From assembly GCA_027315255.1 (NCBI GenBank), contig DAHUYL010000065.1, positions 1 through 45,779 on the forward strand: a DNA stretch of 45,779 bases, given 5' to 3'. A program made the translations under genes and the position numbers. Below the pieces are notes generated by a model. The model worked only from the letters and a program-made list of their open reading frames with translations, was not told the DNA's origin and searched no databases. Positions within the stretch are counted from its first letter, which is position 1, and each line of letters opens with the position of its first letter. Origin of the DNA: Solirubrobacterales bacterium (GTDB lineage Bacteria; Actinomycetota; Thermoleophilia; Solirubrobacterales; Solirubrobacteraceae). Of the stretch, positions 22,928 to 31,626 are shown piece after piece.

Positions 22928-24982
22928 TCAGGAGCTGGTCGCCGCCGGCAACTCGGCAACGGCCGGCATCGGAACCCCGGCGGCGGCGTACGCCTCGGGA
23001 GCGTCCAGCGTCTCGGCTTCGAGCAACGCTCTCGTCAGCGACTCGAGCTGGTCGCGATGGTCGCCGAGCACGCGCATGACCTCCGCCTGCGCCTCCTCGA
23101 CGATCCGCCGCACCTCCTCGTCCACCAGGTACTGGGTCTGCGGCGAGGTCTCGGCCACGCCTGGAAGCAGGTAGCCGACCGCTCCATCGGCCGGGAGGAG
23201 CGCGATCGGCCCGAGCCGGTCGCTCATCCCCCACCGTCCGACCATCTGCCGCGCGATCTGCGTCAGCTGCTGGATGTCCGATTCCGCGCCCGTCGTGATC
23301 CGTCCGTAGACGACCTCCTCGGCAACCCGGCCGCCCAGCGCCACGTGGATCTTCGCCTCGAGCTCCTCGCGCGAGTAGCCGACGCGATCGGTGTCCGGCG
23401 TCGAGAGCGTGACCCCGAGCGCCATCCCGCGCGGGATGATCGAGACCTTGCGGACCGGGTCGGCCCCCGGCGTCAGCATCCCGACGAGCGCGTGCCCCGA
23501 CTCGTGGTACGCGGTCCGCTCGCGGTCCTCGGCGCTCAGCAGGATCCCCCGCGGCGCGCCGAGCATGATCTTCTCGAGCGAGTCGGTGAAGTCCGCCATC
23601 TGCACGGCGTGGTGATCGCGCCGGGCTGCCAGGAGCGCCGCCTCGTTGGCGAGGTTCGCAAGGTCGGCGCCGACCATCCCCGGGGTCGAGGCGGCCAGCG
23701 CGGCGAGATCGACGTCGCGGCCGAGCGGCAGCGAGCGCGTGTGCACCTCCAGGATCTTGATCCGGCCCGGCTTGTCGGGCGGCTGCACCGCCACCCGGCG
23801 GTCGAACCGGCCGGGCCGCAGCAGGGCCTGATCGAGGATCTCCGGACGGTTGGTCGCACCCAGCACGACGACCGCCTCCTTCGATGCGAACCCGTCCATC
23901 TCGGTGAGGATCTGATCGAGCGTCTGCTCGCGCTCGTCGTTGGCGCCGGTTATGCCGGCCGATCCCTGGCGCGAGCGGCCGACGGCGTCGAGTTCGTCGA
24001 TGAAGATGATCGCCGGCGCCGCCTCCTTCGCCTTCGCGAACAGATCGCGGACGCGCGCGGCGCCGACACCGACGATCGCCTCGATGAACTCGGACGCGGC
24101 GATCGAGAAGAAGGCGGCGTGCGCCTCACCCGCCACCGCGCGCGCGAGGAGGGTCTTGCCCGTTCCCGGCTGGCCGTACAGAAGCACGCCGTGTGGCATC
24201 CGCCCGCCGAGCCGCTGATAGCGCTCGGGGCTCTTCAGGAAGTCGACGATCACGGTCAGCTCGGTCTTGGCCTCGTCGATCCCGGCGACGTCGTCGAACG
24301 TCACGAGGATCTCGTTGGGGTCGATCCGGCGTGCCTGCGAGCGGCCGAAGTTGCCGAGGCCGCCGAGGCCGCCACCGGCCGAGGCCCGCCTCGCGAGCAT
24401 GAAGAACAGGCCGACGAGCAGCAGCGTCGGGCCGAAGCCGAGGAACAGCTCGGCGAGCAGCGAGGTCCCGGTCGAGGTCGACTTCGCATTGACCTGGACG
24501 TCGTGGCCCTGCAGCAGCGCGGTCAGCTCGCTGCCCGGCCAGAAGCTCGGCACCTGTGTCTTGAACAGCGTCGTCGGGGTGGCCTTGGTCGAGCTCGGCG
24601 GGTAGCGCAGCTTCAGCGTGAAGGTCCCGTTGACCGTGTCGCCGGTGGTCGAGATCGACCTCACGTGGCCGGCCTTCAGCTGCTCGATGAAGTACGGGCT
24701 GAACGGCACCGTCACGCGAGGCTGGCCGGCCGGCTGGAAGACGAGCACCGACAGCCAGTTGAGGGCCAGCAACACGCCGAAGAAGATCCAGAAGCCCCGC
24801 CACCGGTGGGGCGGCGACGGCTTGTGCTCCTCGGGCGTGCCGCGCCCGTCGGGCGCCGGCGCCACCCGCCACCCCTGGCGGTCCTGGGGCATCGGTGCCG
24901 GCGGGTGCGGCTTGCGCGAGGTGCGGCCCTCGGTCGGGATCGCGGGTCGGCGACGCGCCTCGGACGGGCTTTGATCGGCCAC
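22928..24982 (-). CDS. ftsH: ATP-dependent zinc metalloprotease FtsH
   Basis: A protein of 684 aa from a GTG at 24982. A Pro-rich cytoplasmic leader of 60 residues precedes two membrane helices ([19 protein letters not shown] at 64-82 and [15 protein letters not shown] near 183-197) flanking the extracytoplasmic domain. The AAA module has Walker A GQPGTGKT at 270-277, Walker B IIFIDE at 325-330 and the second region of homology [11 protein letters not shown]. The zinc site is HESGH at 493-497, with a third ligand expected in GAESDIQQL. The hexamer degrades misfolded membrane and regulatory proteins. The pore loop reads [15 protein letters not shown], where Escherichia coli has an aromatic Phe (EMFVGVG). 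Divergent from marR, with a strong hairpin in between. May be one of several paralogues. Confidence 0.93.
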   Translation of the reverse strand: MADQSPSEARRRPAIPTEGRTSRKPHPPAPMPQDRQGWRVAPAPDGRGTPEEHKPSPPHRWRGFWIFFGVLLALNWLSVLVFQPAGQPRVTVPFSPYFIEQLKAGHVRSISTTGDTVNGTFTLKLRYPPSSTKATPTTLFKTQVPSFWPGSELTALLQGHDVQVNAKSTSTGTSLLAELFLGFGPTLLLVGLFFMLARRASAGGGLGGLGNFGRSQARRIDPNEILVTFDDVAGIDEAKTELTVIVDFLKSPERYQRLGGRMPHGVLLYGQPGTGKTLLARAVAGEAHAAFFSIAASEFIEAIVGVGAARVRDLFAKAKEAAPAIIFIDELDAVGRSRQGSAGITGANDEREQTLDQILTEMDGFASKEAVVVLGATNRPEILDQALLRPGRFDRRVAVQPPDKPGRIKILEVHTRSLPLGRDVDLAALAASTPGMVGADLANLANEAALLAARRDHHAVQMADFTDSLEKIMLGAPRGILLSAEDRERTAYHESGHALVGMLTPGADPVRKVSIIPRGMALGVTLSTPDTDRVGYSREELEAKIHVALGGRVAEEVVYGRITTGAESDIQQLTQIARQMVGRWGMSDRLGPIALLPADGAVGYLLPGVAETSPQTQYLVDEEVRRIVEEAQAEVMRVLGDHRDQLESLTRALLEAETLDAPEAYAAAGVPMPAVAELPAATSS

Positions 24983-24993
24983 ACGCTAATTCT

Positions 24994-25024
24994 GACGGAC
25001 CCGGCCTGGGGGCCGGGGTCCGTC
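24994..25024. promoter_or_regulatory. Strong hairpin in the ftsH-marR divergent spacer
   Basis: GACGGACCCGGCC (24994-25006), loop TGGG, then GGCCGGGGTCCGTC (25011-25024): 13 base pairs with one bulged base. It begins 12 bases before the ftsH start codon on the minus strand. It could cover the ftsH translation start region, act as a bidirectional terminator, or be a protein-binding palindrome. Only its structure is certain. Confidence 0.5.
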
Positions 25025-25045
25025 GAGCGTCGCGCAATGATTTGG

Positions 25046-25051
25046 TAGCCT
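25046..25051 (+). promoter_or_regulatory. -10 element of the marR-ABC exporter operon, probably leaderless
   Basis: TAGCCT followed by 6 bases and then the GTG at 25058, so transcription should start at or next to the start codon. The flanking TGGT-n6-ACCA (25043-25056) is a small palindrome that could be the operator of the encoded MarR protein. Confidence 0.4.
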
Positions 25052-25057
25052 AACCAT

Positions 25058-25591
25058 GTGGCGTCCGAACTACCCGAGCATCCAGGCAGGGTGATCGCCC
25101 GGCTCGCGCGCCAGCTCGAGCTGGCGGTCTCGACGGTCGATCTGACGATCTCCCAGTACCGCCTGCTGGGCTTGCTGGTCGACGGCCGCGAGGCCGCCTC
25201 GGCGCTGGCGGACAAGCTCGCGGTCAGCCGTCCGAGCATCACGGGAGTGGTCGACGGGCTCGTCGCCCGGGGACTGGTGGTGCGCCAGCACGGCGAGTCC
25301 GATCGCCGCCGGATCGGCGTCGAGGCGACCGCGGAGGGGCGAAACGTGCTGGCGATCGCCGACGCGGAGATCGAGCGCCGGCTCGAGGCGATCGTGGCGG
25401 CGCTCGGCGCGAGCGCCGGGCTCGAGGCGCTGGCCGGGTTGCGGCACTGGCACCACGCGCTCGAGGCGCACCGCACCGAGCACTGCGCGCGAGCGGTCGC
25501 GGCGGCCACCGACGACGCCGCTCGGATGGCCCGGTCCACCACCGCGGCGGCCACACCGGCCGCCGCGGCGAGCGTGGCGGCGGGCGGGTGA
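25058..25591 (+). CDS. MarR-family transcriptional regulator of the ABC exporter operon
   Basis: A protein of 177 aa from the GTG at 25058. The winged helix is visible in QYRLLGLLVDGREAASALAD, then KLAVSRPSITGVVDGLVARG as recognition helix and RQHGESDRRRIGVEATAEG as wing. The C-terminal 40 residues are Ala-rich and carry HRTEHCARA with a single Cys, longer than usual for the family (about 140-150 aa). The stop overlaps the start of the first ABC gene (GTGA), so regulator and exporter form one operon, the common arrangement for self-regulated multidrug exporters. The ligand is probably an exported compound, which I cannot identify. Confidence 0.9.
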   Translation: MASELPEHPGRVIARLARQLELAVSTVDLTISQYRLLGLLVDGREAASALADKLAVSRPSITGVVDGLVARGLVVRQHGESDRRRIGVEATAEGRNVLAIADAEIERRLEAIVAALGASAGLEALAGLRHWHHALEAHRTEHCARAVAAATDDAARMARSTTAAATPAAAASVAAGG

Positions 25592-27441
25592 GCACCGTGA
25601 CGGCGGCAGCGACCGCCGCCGAGGAGCGGTTCGTCCCGACGGGACTCGCGGCGCGCTACCGGCGGCCACGCGCGTGGATCGATCCGGACCGGGAGAAGTC
25701 GTGGCTGCGCCGGGCGCTGCCGATCGTGCTCTCGCACAAGGGCACGCTCTTGACCGCGCTGGCGATGTCGTTCGCCGGGCTGATGCTGCAGGTGCAGATC
25801 CCGAACCTCTTGAACGGTGCGATCACCAACTCGCTCCAGCGGCACACGGTGCCGCTGTCGCATTACACCTGGCTGGTCCTGGGGCTGTCACTGGCCGCCG
25901 GCGCGGCGGGGTACGTGTCGCGCCTGTTCCTGATGCGGACGGCGTTCAAGATCGAGTTCGACCTGCGCAACATCCTGTACGAGCACCTGACGCGGATGGA
26001 GTTCGGGTTCTACGACCGGGTCCAGTCGGGCCAGCTGATCTCGCGAGCCAACTCCGACATCCGCTCGGTGCAGATGTACCTCACGTTCGGCCCGGCGATC
26101 CTCGTCTCGTGCGCGATCGCGGTGGTCGCGTTCATCTACATGCTGACGATCGACGTGCCGCTCGCGTTCGTCTCGATGGCGACGATCCCGATCGTGTTCG
26201 CTCTCAGCGTGCGGATGCGCCGCGCGATGTTCCCGGTCTCGTGGCTGATCCAGGCGCGGCTCGCCGACGTCGCGACGATCGTCGACGAGAACATCAACGG
26301 GGTCCGGGTCGTGAAGTCGTTCGCCGCCGAGCAGCGCGAGCTGACCACGCTCGCCAAGGCCGCCGACCGGCTGGCGTGGTCCTACGTCAAGGACGCCGAC
26401 CTGCGCGCGAAGTTCACGCCGCTGGTCCAGAACCTGACGCAGATCGGGCTCGTGCTGATCGTGATCGTCGGCGGACTGCTGGTCGTTCACGGCCAGCTCG
26501 GGGTCGGCGCGATCCTCGCCTTCTCCGCCTACATCGTGATGCTGCAGGCGCCCTTCCAGATGCTCGGGATGCTCGTGATGATGGGCCAGCGGGCGGCGGC
26601 CTCGGCCGGGCGCATCTACGAGGTGCTCGACGAGCGCCCGGCGATCGTCGACGCCCCCGGCGCGCTCGACCTGGTGCGGTCCGACGGCGACGTCCGGCTC
26701 GAGGACGTCAGCTTCAGCTACGGCGACGGCCCGCTTGTGCTCGACCGGTGCTCGCTGCACCTGCGACCCGGCGAGACGGTCGCGATGGTCGGCCGCACCG
26801 CCAGCGGCAAGTCGACGGTCTCGCGGCTGCTGCCGCGCTTCTACGACGTCGACGAAGGTGCCGTCCTGATCGACGGCCACGACGTGCGCAAGCTGACGCT
26901 GCACTCGCTGCGCTCGCAGATCGGGGTCGTGCTCGACGAGCCGTTCCTGTTCTCGGCCACGATCCGCGACAACATCGCCTACGGCCGACCCGACGCCACG
27001 CTCGCCGAGATCGAGGCGGCGGCGCGGGCGGCCGGTGCCGATGAGTTCATCCGGGAGCTGACCAAGGGCTACGACACGGTCGTCGGCGAACGCGGCTACA
27101 CGCTGTCAGGCGGCCAGCGGCAGCGGATCGCGATCGCGCGGACGCTGCTCCTCAACCCGCCGATCCTCGTCCTCGACGACGCCACCAGCGCAGTCGACGT
27201 GCAGGTCGAGCAGACGATCCACGAGGGGCTGCGGATCCTGATGCAGGGTCGGACGACGCTGATCGTCGCGCACCGGCTGTCGACGATCGGGCTGGCCGAC
27301 CGGGTCGTGCTGCTCGACCGCGGCCGGATCGTCGCCGACGGCACGCACGCCGAGCTGATGGAGACGACGCCGCTGTACGTCGAGGTGCTCGCCCAGGCCG
27401 AGGCAGCCGAGCGCGAGTCTCGGGAGACGGCCGGACGATGA
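25588..27441 (+). CDS. ABC exporter half-transporter, subunit with degenerate nucleotide site
   Basis: A protein of 617 aa with a six-helix type I exporter domain (residues 50-340, coupling region GVRVVKSFAAEQRE) fused to a nucleotide-binding domain. Walker A GRTASGKS is at 402-409, signature LSGGQRQR at 506-513 and Walker B ILVLDD at 526-531, where Asp531 replaces the catalytic Glu; the Q-loop position is Asp450 (GVVLDEPFLF) instead of Gln. The H-loop VAHRLST is kept. These changes mark the subunit that supplies the degenerate site in heterodimeric exporters such as BmrCD or TM287/288. Start overlaps the marR stop, and its stop overlaps the partner gene as ATGA. Confidence 0.92.
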   Translation: MSTVTAAATAAEERFVPTGLAARYRRPRAWIDPDREKSWLRRALPIVLSHKGTLLTALAMSFAGLMLQVQIPNLLNGAITNSLQRHTVPLSHYTWLVLGLSLAAGAAGYVSRLFLMRTAFKIEFDLRNILYEHLTRMEFGFYDRVQSGQLISRANSDIRSVQMYLTFGPAILVSCAIAVVAFIYMLTIDVPLAFVSMATIPIVFALSVRMRRAMFPVSWLIQARLADVATIVDENINGVRVVKSFAAEQRELTTLAKAADRLAWSYVKDADLRAKFTPLVQNLTQIGLVLIVIVGGLLVVHGQLGVGAILAFSAYIVMLQAPFQMLGMLVMMGQRAAASAGRIYEVLDERPAIVDAPGALDLVRSDGDVRLEDVSFSYGDGPLVLDRCSLHLRPGETVAMVGRTASGKSTVSRLLPRFYDVDEGAVLIDGHDVRKLTLHSLRSQIGVVLDEPFLFSATIRDNIAYGRPDATLAEIEAAARAAGADEFIRELTKGYDTVVGERGYTLSGGQRQRIAIARTLLLNPPILVLDDATSAVDVQVEQTIHEGLRILMQGRTTLIVAHRLSTIGLADRVVLLDRGRIVADGTHAELMETTPLYVEVLAQAEAAERESRETAGR

Positions 27442-29390
27442 GCTTCGGCAGCGGACCGAGCGGCGGCGGCTTCGGCCACGGTGGCGGGCCACTCGGGCCG
27501 ACGGGCAGCGCCGCCTCCCCAGGTGGCGGCCTGCCATTCGCCGGGATCCCGCCCGAGCTCCAGCAGGGCGTCGACCGGCTGCTCGCCGAGGAGCCCGACC
27601 ACGGCGAGCCCGCCGCGCGCTTCAGCCATCGCCCCGACTCGGAACGCGGGCGGCGGCTGACGCTGCGCGGGCTGATCTTCCGCCATTGGCACCTCGGGGT
27701 GCTCGCGCTCGTGCTCGTCGCGGTCGTGAGCGTCGCCAACCAGGCCGGCCCGTGGCTGATCCAGTACGCGATCAACCACGGGATGCTCCCTCACCATCAC
27801 TCGGTCGCGGTGATCGTCGGGATCGGGCTCGCGTTCCTGGGGGCCGTGATCGTCGCCGCGCTCGCACAGCGCTGGCAGGTGATGGTCACCGGCCGGCTCG
27901 CCGCGCGCGTGATGAACGACCTGCGCGTGCGGATCTTCACGCATCTGCAGCGGCTGGGGCTCGACTTCTACACCGAGGAGAAGGCGGGCGTCGTGATGAC
28001 GCGGATGACGAGCGACATCGAGAACCTCCAGCAGCTGCTCCAGGATGGACTCGCCTCACTGCTCGTGCAGGCGCTGACGATGGTCGTGATCACGATCGTG
28101 ATGTTCACGCTGAACGTGACGCTGACGCTGATCACGCTGGCATTGGTCGTGCCGATCCTGACCGCCGGCTCGCTGTGGTTCCGCAAGGCGTCCGAGCGCG
28201 CCTACCTGCGGGTCCGCGACGGGATCGCGGCGGTGCTCGGTGACCTGTCCGAGAGCCTGCACGGGATGCGCACGATCGCCGCGTACAACCGCCAGCGCTG
28301 GAACGTGATCCAGCACCGCAACGTCGTCGGCGACTACCGCGCCGCCAACTACGAGACCGCCCAGATCAACGCGATCTACGCGCCGGGCACGCAGCTGCTC
28401 GGCTATCTCGGGCAGGCGGCGCTGCTCGCGATCGGGGGGCACATGGTCGCCGACGGGCGGCTCTCGATCGGCGCGCTGGTCGCGTTCTTCCTGTACCTGA
28501 ACCGCTTCTTCGCCCCGATCCAGCTGCTCGTGCAGCAGTACAACACCTTCCAGCAGGGGCAGTCCTCGGTGCTCAAGCTGCGCACGCTGCTCGAGCTCGA
28601 CCCCTCGACCCCGGAGGCTGCGGACGCGATCGAGCTGCCGCCCCTGAAGGGGGAGATCGCGTTCGAGCACGTGAGCTTCGGCTACGACCCGCAGCTGCCG
28701 GTGCTGCGCGACGCCGACCTGCGGATCCGGGCCGGCGAGACCGTCGCGTTCGTCGGTCAGACGGGCGCCGGCAAGTCGACTCTGGCGAAGCTGATCACGC
28801 GCTTCTACGACCCCGATTCGGGAGCGGTGCGGATCGACGGACACGACCTGCGCGACGTGACGATCGGCTCGTTGCGCCGCCAGCTCGGGGTCGTGCCTCA
28901 GGAGCCGTTCCTGTTCGCCGGGTCGCTGCGCTACAACATCGCCTTCGCCTGCCCGGACGCCTCCGACGAGGAGGTGTGGGAGGCGGTCCGCGCGGTCGGG
29001 CTGGCCGACGTGGTCGCGCGGATGCCCGATGGGCTCGACACGGTCGCGCACGAGCGCGGCCAGTCGCTGTCGAGCGGCGAGCGCCAGCTGATCGCGCTCG
29101 CGCGGGCGTTCATGGCCAGGCCGCGCGTGCTCGTGCTCGACGAGGCGACCTCGAACCTCGATCTGCTGTCGGAGACGAAGATCGAGGCGGCGCTCGACGT
29201 GCTGCTCGAGGCACGGACGGCGGTGCTGATCGCCCACCGGCTGACGACCGCGATGAAGGCCGACCGGATCGTCGTCGTCGACGCGGGCCGGATCGCCGAG
29301 GTCGGCTCGCACGACGAGCTGATCGACCGCGGCGGACGCTACGCGGAGATGTACGCGACCTGGATCAGCCACGTGGAGCTGGCCGCCTGA
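27438..29390 (+). CDS. ABC exporter half-transporter, catalytic partner subunit
   Basis: A protein of 650 aa. A Gly-rich leader of about 35 residues (SGPSGGGFGHGGGPLGPTG) is followed by FAGIPPELQQGVDRLLAEEP, typical of the longer subunit in such pairs, six membrane helices (about 85-345) and an intact ATPase: Walker A GQTGAGKS at 440-447, Q-loop GVVPQEPFLF, Walker B VLVLDE at 564-569 with the catalytic Glu and H-loop IAHRLTT. The signature is LSSGE (544-548) in place of LSGGQ, matching a partner that completes the degenerate site. With the preceding subunit it should form a heterodimeric drug or lipid exporter. Start overlaps the upstream stop (ATGA). Confidence 0.92.
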   Translation: MSFGSGPSGGGFGHGGGPLGPTGSAASPGGGLPFAGIPPELQQGVDRLLAEEPDHGEPAARFSHRPDSERGRRLTLRGLIFRHWHLGVLALVLVAVVSVANQAGPWLIQYAINHGMLPHHHSVAVIVGIGLAFLGAVIVAALAQRWQVMVTGRLAARVMNDLRVRIFTHLQRLGLDFYTEEKAGVVMTRMTSDIENLQQLLQDGLASLLVQALTMVVITIVMFTLNVTLTLITLALVVPILTAGSLWFRKASERAYLRVRDGIAAVLGDLSESLHGMRTIAAYNRQRWNVIQHRNVVGDYRAANYETAQINAIYAPGTQLLGYLGQAALLAIGGHMVADGRLSIGALVAFFLYLNRFFAPIQLLVQQYNTFQQGQSSVLKLRTLLELDPSTPEAADAIELPPLKGEIAFEHVSFGYDPQLPVLRDADLRIRAGETVAFVGQTGAGKSTLAKLITRFYDPDSGAVRIDGHDLRDVTIGSLRRQLGVVPQEPFLFAGSLRYNIAFACPDASDEEVWEAVRAVGLADVVARMPDGLDTVAHERGQSLSSGERQLIALARAFMARPRVLVLDEATSNLDLLSETKIEAALDVLLEARTAVLIAHRLTTAMKADRIVVVDAGRIAEVGSHDELIDRGGRYAEMYATWISHVELAA

Positions 29391-29398
29391 GCGACGGG

Positions 29399-29677
29399 GT
29401 GACGATCCCGGTCCGGGTGCAGCCACGCGCCCGCGCCGACGAGCTGGTCGCGGTGCGCGACGGGGTGCTCGTCGTGCGCGTGACCGCGCCGCCGCTCGAC
29501 GGCCGGGCCAACGACGCCGTCTGCCGCCTGCTGGCCGCGCGGCTCGACGTCCGCCCGGCGCGGGTCGCCGTCGTGCGCGGCGAGCGGTCGCGTGACAAGC
29601 TGGTACGGGTGAGCGGTGTCGCGCAGGCGGCGGTCGATGCGTTGCTGGACGCGCCGGAGGGCGAGCGAGGGGGATGA
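29399..29677 (+). CDS. UPF0235/DUF167 family protein (YggU-like)
   Basis: A protein of 92 aa from the GTG at 29399 (VTIPVRVQPRARADELVAVR). The family pattern is complete: LVVRVTAPPLDGRANDAVC, then LLAARLDVRPARVAVVRGERS and RDKLVRVSG. Members are small alpha/beta proteins of unknown biochemical function. The upstream codon CTG at 29387, overlapping the stop of the ABC gene as CTGA, is a less likely start. The stop overlaps the ATG of the aminotransferase gene as ATGA, so it is probably co-transcribed with the exporter genes and the aminotransferase, although no functional link is evident. Confidence 0.85.
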   Translation: MTIPVRVQPRARADELVAVRDGVLVVRVTAPPLDGRANDAVCRLLAARLDVRPARVAVVRGERSRDKLVRVSGVAQAAVDALLDAPEGERGG

Positions 29678-30870
29678 GAGCCGCAAGTCGGATCGACGGC
29701 CTCGGGACGACGATCTTCACCGAGATGACGGCGCTCGCGGAGCGGACCGGCGCGATCAACCTCGGCCAGGGGTTCCCCGACCGCGACGGCCCCGTCGAGA
29801 TCATCGACGCGGCGATCGCGGCGCTGAAGGCAGGCGCCAACCAGTACGCGCCGCTGCCGGGCGTGCCGGCGCTGCGCGAGGCGGTGCTCGAGCACCAGCG
29901 ACGCTGGTACGGGCTCGAGCCCGAGGATGTCCTGGTCACGTTCGGCGCGACCGAGGCGATCGCCGCCTCGCTGCTGGCGCTGTGCGAGCCGGGCGACGAG
30001 GTCGTCGTGATCGAGCCCTACTACGACTCGTATCCCGCGTGTATCGCGTTCGCGGGTGCGCAGCGGCGGGTCGTCACGCTGCGCCCGCCTTCGTTCCGGC
30101 TCGAGGCAGAGGGGTTGCGAGAGGCGATCGAGGGCGGCGCCGGGCGCACCCGCGCGATCGTGATCAACACCCCCCACAACCCGACCGGCCGCGTGTTCGG
30201 GCGCGACGAGCTGTCGCTCGTAGCGGACGCGTGCGTACGGCACGACCTGGTCTGCATCAGCGACGAGGTGTACGAGCACCTCGTCTACGACGGCGAGCAC
30301 GTGCCGCCCGCGACGCTGCCGGGGATGGCGGAGCGGACGCTGACGATCTCCGGCATCGGCAAGTCCTTCTCGGTGACCGGCTGGAAGATCGGCTGGTGCT
30401 CGGGGCCGGCGGAGCTGGTCGGCGCCACCCGCGCGGTCAAGCAGTTCCTCACGTTCGCCGGCGGCACGCCGCTGCAGCACGCCGCCGCGGCGGCGCTGCG
30501 CCTCCCGGCGGTCCACCTCGCGCAGCTCCGAGACCAGCTGCGGGCCAACCGCGACGCGCTCTGCACGGCGCTCGAGGCGGCCGGCTGGACGGTGTTCGAG
30601 CCCGCCGGCACCTACTTCGTGAACGCCGACGTGGGGACGGACGCCGTCCGGTTCTGCGCGGAGCTGCCGCAGCGCTGCGGCGTGGTCGCGATCCCCACGG
30701 GCGTCTTCTACGACTCGGATGTGGCGCCCGGCCTCGTCCGCTTTGCATTCTGCAAGCGGCCCGAGGTGATCGCCGAAGCGGCGGCGCGGCTTGGCCGCTT
30801 GGGCAGGCCCGGGGCTCAGCCGAGCAGCGCGGCGAAGTCCGAGTCCGCCAGCAGCGCGCCCGGCGCCTGA
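29674..30870 (+). CDS. PLP-dependent aminotransferase class I (kynurenine/methionine aminotransferase-like)
   Basis: A protein of 398 aa of fold-type I. The sequence INLGQGFPDRDGP near 28-40, the substrate-binding VIEPYYDSYPAC, NTPHNPTGRVF (165-175), ISDEVYEHLVYD with the PLP-contacting Asp and Tyr, and GIGKSFSVTGWKIGW with the Schiff-base Lys at 230 place it near kynurenine aminotransferase and YbdL-type methionine aminotransferase. It moves the amino group from a large neutral or aromatic amino acid to a 2-oxo acid in the cytoplasm; the substrate is not determined. The last 18 codons overlap the convergent orphan gene on the minus strand by 55 bases. Confidence 0.9.
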   Translation: MRAASRIDGLGTTIFTEMTALAERTGAINLGQGFPDRDGPVEIIDAAIAALKAGANQYAPLPGVPALREAVLEHQRRWYGLEPEDVLVTFGATEAIAASLLALCEPGDEVVVIEPYYDSYPACIAFAGAQRRVVTLRPPSFRLEAEGLREAIEGGAGRTRAIVINTPHNPTGRVFGRDELSLVADACVRHDLVCISDEVYEHLVYDGEHVPPATLPGMAERTLTISGIGKSFSVTGWKIGWCSGPAELVGATRAVKQFLTFAGGTPLQHAAAAALRLPAVHLAQLRDQLRANRDALCTALEAAGWTVFEPAGTYFVNADVGTDAVRFCAELPQRCGVVAIPTGVFYDSDVAPGLVRFAFCKRPEVIAEAAARLGRLGRPGAQPSSAAKSESASSAPGA

Positions 30871-31262
30871 GCAGCGCTCTCGCGGATCGCCGTGCCGAGC
30901 AGGTCGAGCCTTGACTCGAGCTCGGCCAGCACCTCGTCGCGGTCCGCGAGCAGCTCCGCGGGGCTGCCGTCGATGTTCGCGCCGAGGCGCGCGACCAGCT
31001 GCCGGGTCTCCTCGAGCAGCTCCTCGGGAGCGAGCCCGTCGAACGAGCGCAGCAGCGCGGTCACGCCCGTGATCAGCGCACCGGCCGTTGCGGCGACCGT
31101 CCACGCGACGCGGAACGCCTCGCCGCTGTCGAGACCGTCGAGGCAGCCGTCCTCGCCGAGCAGCTGGCCGATCGAGCTCCGGATCGAGGCGATCGACTCC
31201 CGCATCGAGCCGGCTGAGAGGACCGCGTCGGCCGCGTCCCGGAATCGTTCAGGTTTGACCAT
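30816..31262 (-). CDS. Conserved-looking helical protein, unknown function
   Basis: A protein of 148 aa from the ATG at 31262, chosen because a strong ribosome binding site (GGGAGGT) lies 8 bases upstream; an earlier in-frame start at 31286 would bury it. The sequence is helical: an amphipathic N-terminus (VKPERFRDAADAVLSAG), a hydrophobic stretch (VAWTVAATAGALITGVTALL, about 57-76) that could be one membrane helix, and an acidic Leu-rich C-terminus with heptad character (ADRDEVLAELESRLDLLG). I do not recognise the family. It has a near-consensus sigma-70 promoter (31318-31347), so it is probably a well-expressed single gene. Its end overlaps the aminotransferase by 55 bases, tail to tail. 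Confidence 0.72.
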   Translation of the reverse strand: MVKPERFRDAADAVLSAGSMRESIASIRSSIGQLLGEDGCLDGLDSGEAFRVAWTVAATAGALITGVTALLRSFDGLAPEELLEETRQLVARLGANIDGSPAELLADRDEVLAELESRLDLLGTAIRESAAQAPGALLADSDFAALLG

Positions 31263-31317
31263 CTTCCATGACCTCCCGTGTGCCAATTACGGGGCGAGCT
31301 CCTGGCGCTCACACCAG

Positions 31318-31347
31318 ATCATAAACGCTGCCTTTCCAGTGTGTCAA
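31318..31347 (-). promoter_or_regulatory. Near-consensus sigma-70 promoter of the helical orphan gene
   Basis: On the minus strand, TTGACA (31342-31347) is followed after 18 bases by TATGAT (31318-31323). This is the best housekeeping promoter in the window. Transcription would start near 31311, leaving a 5' leader of about 49 bases before the ATG at 31262. Confidence 0.72.
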
Positions 31348-31626
31348 CGCTCTACTCACCGGTGCGGTCCGTTGCGGATCAGCGATCAGGCGAGGGATCG
31401 AGCGCGAACGTCGCGTCGCTTGCGGCGGTGAGCGGTGAGGTCGTGCTCACCCGGTTTTGGATCGGACTCGTCGCCTACGGCCGCCGCCGCGATCGCCACC
31501 TGATGGACCCCCGCGACGCGTGGCCCGCGAGATCGACCTCGAGCGGGATAGCCGGCTCCGTAGGTTCGTCCGCTCGAGCTCGTCACGGCCCGGGAGGCGG
31601 TCGCAGCGGCGATCAGCCACCACCAC
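31348..31626. other. Intergenic stretch without a recognisable gene
   Basis: No open frame here has a ribosome binding site or family resemblance on either strand. Apart from the edge of the orphan-gene promoter, I see no regulatory motif or repeat. It leads directly into the hairpin array. Confidence 0.5.
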
